Shown: positions 58,452 to 64,000 of the stretch, piece by piece
Layout of the letters: each line of letters starts with the position of its first letter
Position numbering within the stretch: the first letter of the stretch is position 1
NCBI GenBank assembly: GCA_947034885.2
Contig: OX344751.2
Location: forward strand, 36,445,582 to 36,509,581
Source: Thuidium tamariscinum
Lineage: Eukaryota; Streptophyta; Bryopsida; Hypnales; Thuidiaceae
Direction of reading: 5' to 3'
DNA length: 64,000 nucleotides
The notes under the pieces: generated by a model
Database searches by the model: none
Told to the model about the DNA's origin: nothing
What the model saw: the letters and a program-made list of their open reading frames with translations, nothing else
Position numbers and translations under genes: made by a program

Positions 58452-61000
58452 ATGGCGGCTCCTGCGCAGGTACCAACAAGCTTTGGGCGCGAACTGCGGG
58501 TGTGTTTGCGATGCTCGCTCATGAAAACCTACGACCAGGTTGACGACTTTTCTCTCTCGGTTGCACCTGGTCCTTTGCAATTGGCCATGGAGAAGACATT
58601 TGGGGCGGTCTCTAAGGTTTAGTAATTCTGGTTTAGGGTTTGTCTGGATGTTCAAGTTTGGTGTCTTCGTTGGGAATCGGGTTAAAAGATTTAGATTCAG
58701 TCGCAAGGATAGAGTTAAAAATGCGAGGCGCCGGACGAGCATAAATTACACTTGATCCCCTCCAATTGGCCATGAAGAAGAGAATTTGGGGTGTCTGTTA
58801 GGGTTTGGTGATCGTGGTTTAGGGTTTTGGTGAATGTTCGAATTTGGGGCGTTCTTTGGGAATCGGGTGTAGAGCTTTAGATGTAGTCGTCAGGATAGAG
58901 TTGAAAATGCGAGGTACGAGACGAGCACGAATTTGCACTCGATCCCCTCCAATTGCCCATGGAGAAGACCCTGTGTGGGTGTTCGTAAGGATTTCGTGAT
59001 CGTGTTTTAGGGATGTTCAAATTTGGGGTGTTCATTGGGAATCGGGTTAAATGCCTTCGATGTAGTCTCCAGGATAGAGTTGAAAATTGCGAGTTGCCGG
59101 ACGAGCTCGAATTGCACACGGTCCCCTCCAATTGGCCATGGAGAAGACAGTTTGGGTGTTCATTAGGGTTTCGTGATCGTGTTTTAGGGTTTGAGTGGAT
59201 GTTCGAAGTTGGGGTGTTCATTAAGAATACTCTCAGTCGGGTGAAAATTTTGGATTTAGTGGCAGGATGATGACAGGATATTACTGAAAATTCAAGGTGC
59301 CAGGAAATCGTAAATCCTTGGTTGGATTCCACTGGGTCCTTTCCAAGTGATCACGAGGACAGATTTGGGCGTTGATTAGGTTTCTTCTCCGCGTTTTAGG
59401 GTTTGGACTGTGCTTCGTTTTGGACTGTTAGAGTGTACGTAAGCGGTATTTGGATCACAGTATGTACTGGGTGAAAAGTGGAGTGTTTTATCGCATGTTA
59501 GGGTGTATGACGGTCCAGTATTGTACACTCTTAACGTTACTTCATTTCTTTTGCAAACGTCAGTTTAAGGAAAATGGATGCGAGAATTGCATATTCTTCA
59601 ACATGGATAAAGATCACGATCGTGTCGTGGAATGCACAACTCCCAACTTCGCAGGGTAAATTTTCTTGTCTTTCTTTTTTTTGGTATCGTTTGTTTTGTG
59701 TGTATTTATTGTGAGAATGTGTGAGTTTATGTAAAATGTGCTTGTGCAAGAAGGCTTGTTTGTACTATTGAGATTCCGGAGGAAACGTGGCGTAGTATAG
59801 GGTTTCTTAGTACAAGTTTGATGCTTTGAAGACTCTCACAGATTTAGACCTTGATCCGGGCTTCAGGGTGCTCTTTGGAAACCTTCATAAATCCCGAATT
59901 GTACAGTGCTTGAGTAGTAGTGTTTGTGATCAGGCTGGAATGGTTACTATGCTGTGCTGATTGTTCCGCTTGTGGTCTAATGGTTTTATAATAGAAAAGA
60001 TGCCCTGGGGATCGATCTCATTGACTTTTCGTTTATGTTGTTACCCTACGGTCCTCTATACTTTGGACGGTACTTTGTTGCCTTCTACTCCCTATAGAAC
60101 TCGGAGTCTGCATGGCAAGTCCTTTATAATACTACTGTCCTTGTAAGAGAGGTACGTTATTGTTCCAATAGAGTTCCAGCTCTTAAATGTTACATCTTGT
60201 GCAGGGTTATCTCATGTATGGATCCTACAAGTAGCTGGGCAGCTCGATGGCTTCGTATAAGTACGTGACCACTGGACATTCGCTATATTGTGTCCATACA
60301 CTAGAAGACATCTTTTGGGCTTATGAATTCTATAGGAATATGGTCAGCATTTGCACTGGTCCACTTTCTCGATCAGTGCTTATATGAGTCTCTGTTGCTT
60401 GCCTTAGCACTGTAAAAGACATGTGGCTCTAGCTTTGATATCGGCACGTTAGGTTCGCTCTCGGGCTTCGGTTAATCAATACACTTGTGAATGTATGCTC
60501 TTTTCGCAAGTTTGAGTGGTCCTGTTTCGTTCAAGAGTGTTCCAGAGACGTATCGGATTTGACCGAATGCTATGTAATTGGTCAGACTGAAGTAATCGTT
60601 CCTTTCTGTTTCTGAAAGTACGAAAGGAGAAATATGTGCTGAGGTTTTTCCGTGGCATTGCTTGATCTGCACAAGACCATTCGTGGCTGAAATGTCGTAG
60701 TATGTTTTGAATGACCTCGCGCTGGATTTATATCTAACTCTCAATGCTCCGTCCTTGTTCAGGTAAATTTGTCCCCGGTTGCTATGCGCTCACTGTCACT
60801 GGTGAACTGTCTGAAGAAATGCAGGTACTGCTGGTTTTATCGTTTGGGTTATTGTGCAGTTACTTGTTATATCCCTGATTGCTGACATGATAGCATTCTT
60901 TTATATATGTTGTTGAGTGCTTAGTGTCATCTTTCATTCTCGACTGCTCGTGCAGGCTATCTGTGATGATAATAACATTCGATATGTGCCACGGTCTTAG
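58452..61000 (+). CDS. SPT4: SPT4 transcription elongation factor
   Basis: A 113-aa zinc-finger subunit of the SPT4-SPT5 (DSIF) complex that travels with RNA polymerase II. Exons: 58452-58538, 59564-59655, 60205-60260, 60763-60824 and 60956-61000, all GT-AG; the frame closes exactly. The zinc ligands are C18, C21, C35 and C38 (LRVCLRCSL, then ENGCENCIFF). Family motifs follow: CTTPNFAG, VISCMDPTSSWAARWLRI, KFVPGCYALTVTG and a C-terminal IRYVP. The length is normal for the family (about 115 aa). Introns are 1025, 549, 502 and 131 bp; intron 1 carries a tandem repeat array. The ATG follows a possible 3' splice site (TTCTTGCAG at 58432-58440), so a 5' UTR intron is possible. Confidence 0.95.
58569..59370 (+). 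repeat. Tandem ~185-bp repeats in SPT4 intron 1
   Basis: Units start near 58569, 58754, 58941, 59120 and (partial) 59334. Each begins with a GATCCCCTCCAATTGGCCATG-like word, then GGAGAAGAC, a TTAGGGTTTxGTGATCG word, GTTCxAATTTGGGG and GGATAGAGTTGAAAATGCGAGG. Identity between units looks like 80-90 percent. Long open frames across it on either strand are a by-product of the repetition. Confidence 0.88.
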
Positions 61001-61256
61001 GACCTTTTGTTTATCATACACACGAGTTCATGGAGTGTTCCTGGAAAACTTCTGCGGGCAAGCAAAGCAATAGTGAGTTTTTTGACGAAAGCAAACTGGT
61101 ACACGGTGGAAGATTTGCTGGCGAAAACGTCATTGTAACGATTAGCCTCATACTGAATGCAACTGTACATTATGACATGGTTTGGTTTTAATCTGTGAGT
61201 CCTGCGCCCAGAACAGCACTCTTTATCATGAGCTTTTATCATCACTCACCAACTTA
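61001..61256 (+). other. Probable 3' UTR of SPT4
   Basis: About 250 bp of moderately GC-rich sequence between the SPT4 stop codon and the next transposon. No coding evidence and no certain poly(A) signal. Confidence 0.4.
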
Positions 61257-62173
61257 TCCCCTAAAGGCCCGAGGCCATTTTTCTGTCAAAAACCACTCAA
61301 AACTGTCATTTTTGCTGCGTTCATCCAAAGAAAAAAAAAAAAAAGTGTTTTTATAGAATCTAACCATAGGATCTTCTACTTTGTTTGTTTGAAATCATGT
61401 GATAAAAATTTCATGAAGTTTGACTGTATAGATTGGAAGATATGAGCATTCAAAGTTGGAAAACATAGTTTTTTTAAACACTGTCTTGCAAATTTAGATG
61501 ATTTTGATTGTCATTTGTTGAATCTTTTTACACTATGGAATTTGAATTTCAAAAAAAAAACTGTGTTTAAGAATTGAGTTGAAAGTCTAGGAAAAAAATT
61601 TCAAAAAAAGAATACTTGGCTATCATTTGTTAAAAAATTATTAAGTAGAGGTAGGTTCAAGATTGAAAGAAAAATTAAATCGTTAATAGCTCTAAGATGG
61701 AATTGAAATACAATAATCCCAATGGTGAGATTGTTTTAGAAAGTGAATTTAACCTTGTCAAGCAATTTTTTTTTAAAAACTGTGAAAATTGCATTTAGAA
61801 ATGAATCTTATAAGTTATTTTTTCCAAAATTGTCCCAAGACAAGATTGTTCATAACTTTCACATAACTAATCCAAATGGAATGAATCAAAGCTTCACATG
61901 TAGACAAAAATAAATCTATAAGATAAAAGAATTAAAAATTTTAATTTCAAGTTTTTGTGGATTTTTTTTTTACCTGCCAAGTTAAAATCTGTGCTTTTTG
62001 TGGTATAACTTTTGTTCCTGGGCATCAATTGAAATAAAAATTATATTCTCACAAAGCTAATCAATTTTCCTATCTTATGAGAAAGTTTCAAGAAAATTTA
62101 TTAAAAATTGAGGTCTACAAAACTTGCCCGAACTTCAAATTGTCCCCCAAGAGAACAATGGGCTTTTAGGGGT
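61257..62173 (+). mobile_element. ACCCCTAAAGG-family element (917 bp)
   Basis: The left end is TCCCCTAAAGGCCCGAGGCC and the right end GGGCTTTTAGGGGT, with TA on both sides (61255-61256 and 62174-62175). It is the closest relative of 31426-32347 (same order of interior words; many 20-bp stretches identical or nearly so). It is non-coding. Confidence 0.88.
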
Positions 62174-62412
62174 TAATGTCATTATTTGAGGGTAAGTGAC
62201 CTCATATGTCTCTTGCACTATTGTGTGTGTTTCAATTTTGTGTACAACAAATGGTTAGCCTGAGGTGTCTACAACCGACTTCAACATTGCTCCAATGTGT
62301 TGTTGACATCATCTTTATCTGCATGATTTAGTTCTACTGTTTTTGAAGCATTTTTGTTTATACATTTAGTAGTATGTATAGGTGACAGTTTTGACCGTGG
62401 AGATATTCTTCA

Positions 62413-63390
62413 ACCCCTCAAGGCCCGTGGCAGAAACATGTTCAAAAACATCATAGCTTTTGAAGCCTTATAGATGTAAATGTCACTACGCTATACAAAT
62501 CTGAAACGTACAATCTTGTAGTAGACATGTTGTAGATGACATGTACAAAATTTGGAGTCATTTGACCACATAGATTCCAAGATTATAATGTTTTAGTGCT
62601 GAAAATGGGTGCTGAAATTTTCCCAAAAACACATTTGGAGGTGAAATTTGATTTCTAAACCTACTCAAATGAAAAAACTTTATACTACAAAGTGATTCAA
62701 AACTAGTATACAAACACATTGGTGGAAAAAAAATTCACTCAATTAACTCATTGTGTCTACAAAATAGCTTTGAAATGTCAAAAATTAGCAAGAAAAACTA
62801 CAAAAACTACATCTAAGGCTAAACCTCCATTTACTAAAACGCTTCTCAATCACTCATTACTTCTTGGATTGACATGAAACTTTAGTCACACAAAGTAGAC
62901 TAGTATGCGCAATTTTTCCAACAAATTTTATTGAAAATGGACTGTGTATGAAGAAGAAACAAGCTGTCAAAGTTTACTATATTCCAAAAATGGCAAGGTT
63001 TTGAACTTTGAATTGCTCCCAAACATTCAAAACAACTTGAATTGACACAAAAATTTTACCACACGAAGTAGACTTCAAGGGAAATAAAAACCATCAAATT
63101 TTATTGAAAATGATCAGTTGATGAAAGAGAAACAAGCCCCCAAAGTTGCAGCCCTAAAATGTAGTTTCTGAACTCAAATTGAACCAGTGAACTTTGATTG
63201 GCTGCCAAAAAATTATCATGTATTGGATAAATCTGAAAATTTTACCACACAAACTAGAAGACAACACGCAACTTTCACAACAAGTTTTGTTGAATTCGGA
63301 CATTAAATGCAAAAGTTATAGCACTTTGAATTTGACTGAAAACTTTGAAAGGCACTATTTGCACCCCTTGGCCCTTGGGCGTTGAGGGGT
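62413..63390. mobile_element. ACCCCTCAAGG-family element (978 bp)
   Basis: The ends are ACCCCTCAAGGCCCGTGG and the inverse of ACCCCTCAACGCCCAAGG. The flanks are CA (left) and TA (right). The interior differs from the other members and contains three related sentences (AATTGACACAAAAATTTTACCACACxAA...AAGTAGAC) near 62870, 63040 and 63220. Confidence 0.78.
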
Positions 63391-64000
63391 TAAGTGTGTT
63401 AAGTGAGGATGTTGACATGTGTTGACTACAGATCGACCCATGCTATTAAAATATGGGTCAATCTATACTTGTCGAACAAATTGGTGATCTTGATTGAACC
63501 TGGCAAACTTTTGGGGTGTAGCGTGCATATGGTGGGGATTGTTTTTGCTTGCCTTTTTAAAATGGGGTTTAAATCCCTATGAGCTGAAGAATTACTCCAA
63601 TAGACTTAATGGTTAGTGCTGATGAGGATTAGAAGATTTTCATCGCTTTGCATGGTCGATTATTGTGGATGTGAGGGCATACACCAGGATATCCATTTAG
63701 TATCCAATGTCTGTTGAACCTCCTACAGTATTCTGCACCCAGTTTGTTACATATTTGCAAGGTGAATTTCTTACTTCTTAGATTTTGGGCAGATCATTCA
63801 TTTGGTGTTCACTCGATCTGCCACAACTGTAGATAATGTGTTGCTTCTGTATGTTGTTTGAATTTTTTAACCTACCTAAGTACAAATGTTTCACCTAATA
63901 AGGCTGCTCCCTTATTCTTTAGTAATTTCTGATATGGTTTTACAAAATTTGGGGGTTGGACTCTTTTGTTTGACTGAATTTGCTTCCACAAGGTTAGGGC
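63391..64000. other. Intergenic, no recognisable gene
   Basis: No supported coding frame or RNA. The window ends without a further feature. Confidence 0.35.

Noticed and set aside
58877-59332. 151-codon minus-strand open frame
   Set aside because: It runs across the tandem repeats of SPT4 intron 1 and repeats itself; it is a by-product of the array.
1-64000. CRISPR arrays, bacterial operons or ribosome-binding sites
   Set aside because: The DNA is eukaryotic, with spliced genes. The regular repeats seen are minisatellites or transposon ends without spacer-repeat structure.

Overview
The window is nuclear DNA of a land plant. Genes have short GT-AG introns, and the recognisable proteins are plant-type: secreted GH19 chitinases with a hevein domain, an ALY/THO4 mRNA-export adaptor, SPT4 and YOS1. 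There is also an interrupted-free nuclear tRNA-Ala(AGC). The intergenic DNA is very AT-rich and full of small terminal-inverted-repeat (TIR) elements. I see no intact reverse transcriptase or transposase. The lineage cannot be fixed from the sequence alone; a large-genome non-flowering plant (moss, lycophyte, fern or gymnosperm) is a guess.

Layout: 1-11 kb is gene-poor, with a palindromic minisatellite, an (AT)n tract and several MITE-like elements. 11.1-31.4 kb holds three complete chitinase genes, all on the minus strand (11851-13658, 22989-24779, 29627-30919). Each lies in a duplicated segment that carries its promoter and 3' flank. A truncated FQR1/WrbA-like quinone reductase pseudogene is sandwiched between segments 2 and 3. 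Segment 3's 3' flank is split by about 2.4 kb of unrelated DNA. Segment 2 carries two MITE insertions that are absent from the other copies. Between genes 1 and 2 lies a 1.9-kb CACTA-type non-autonomous element. 31.4-36 kb is repeat DNA, including a 1.37-kb near-perfect hairpin.

36.19-37.33 kb holds tRNA-Ala(AGC) on the minus strand, diverging from a three-exon YOS1/IER3IP1-like gene. 38-47 kb is repeat-rich with one decayed coding-like stretch. 47.6-49.9 kb is a five-exon ALY gene on the minus strand whose first intron uses a GC donor. 58.45-61.0 kb is a five-exon SPT4 gene; its first intron contains four to five ~185-bp tandem repeats, and a MITE lies in its promoter. The end of the window is two back-to-back elements of the commonest TIR family.

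Functionally the single-copy genes are unrelated housekeeping genes (ER-Golgi traffic, mRNA export, transcription elongation, translation). The chitinases are a local defence-type cluster that expanded by tandem segmental duplication. All exon boundaries were worked out by hand from reading frames, splice consensus and comparison among the copies. I found no convincing new biological system. The most unusual items are the altered active-site region shared by the chitinases, the duplication history with its trapped pseudogene, and several well-delimited TIR families with verifiable target duplications.
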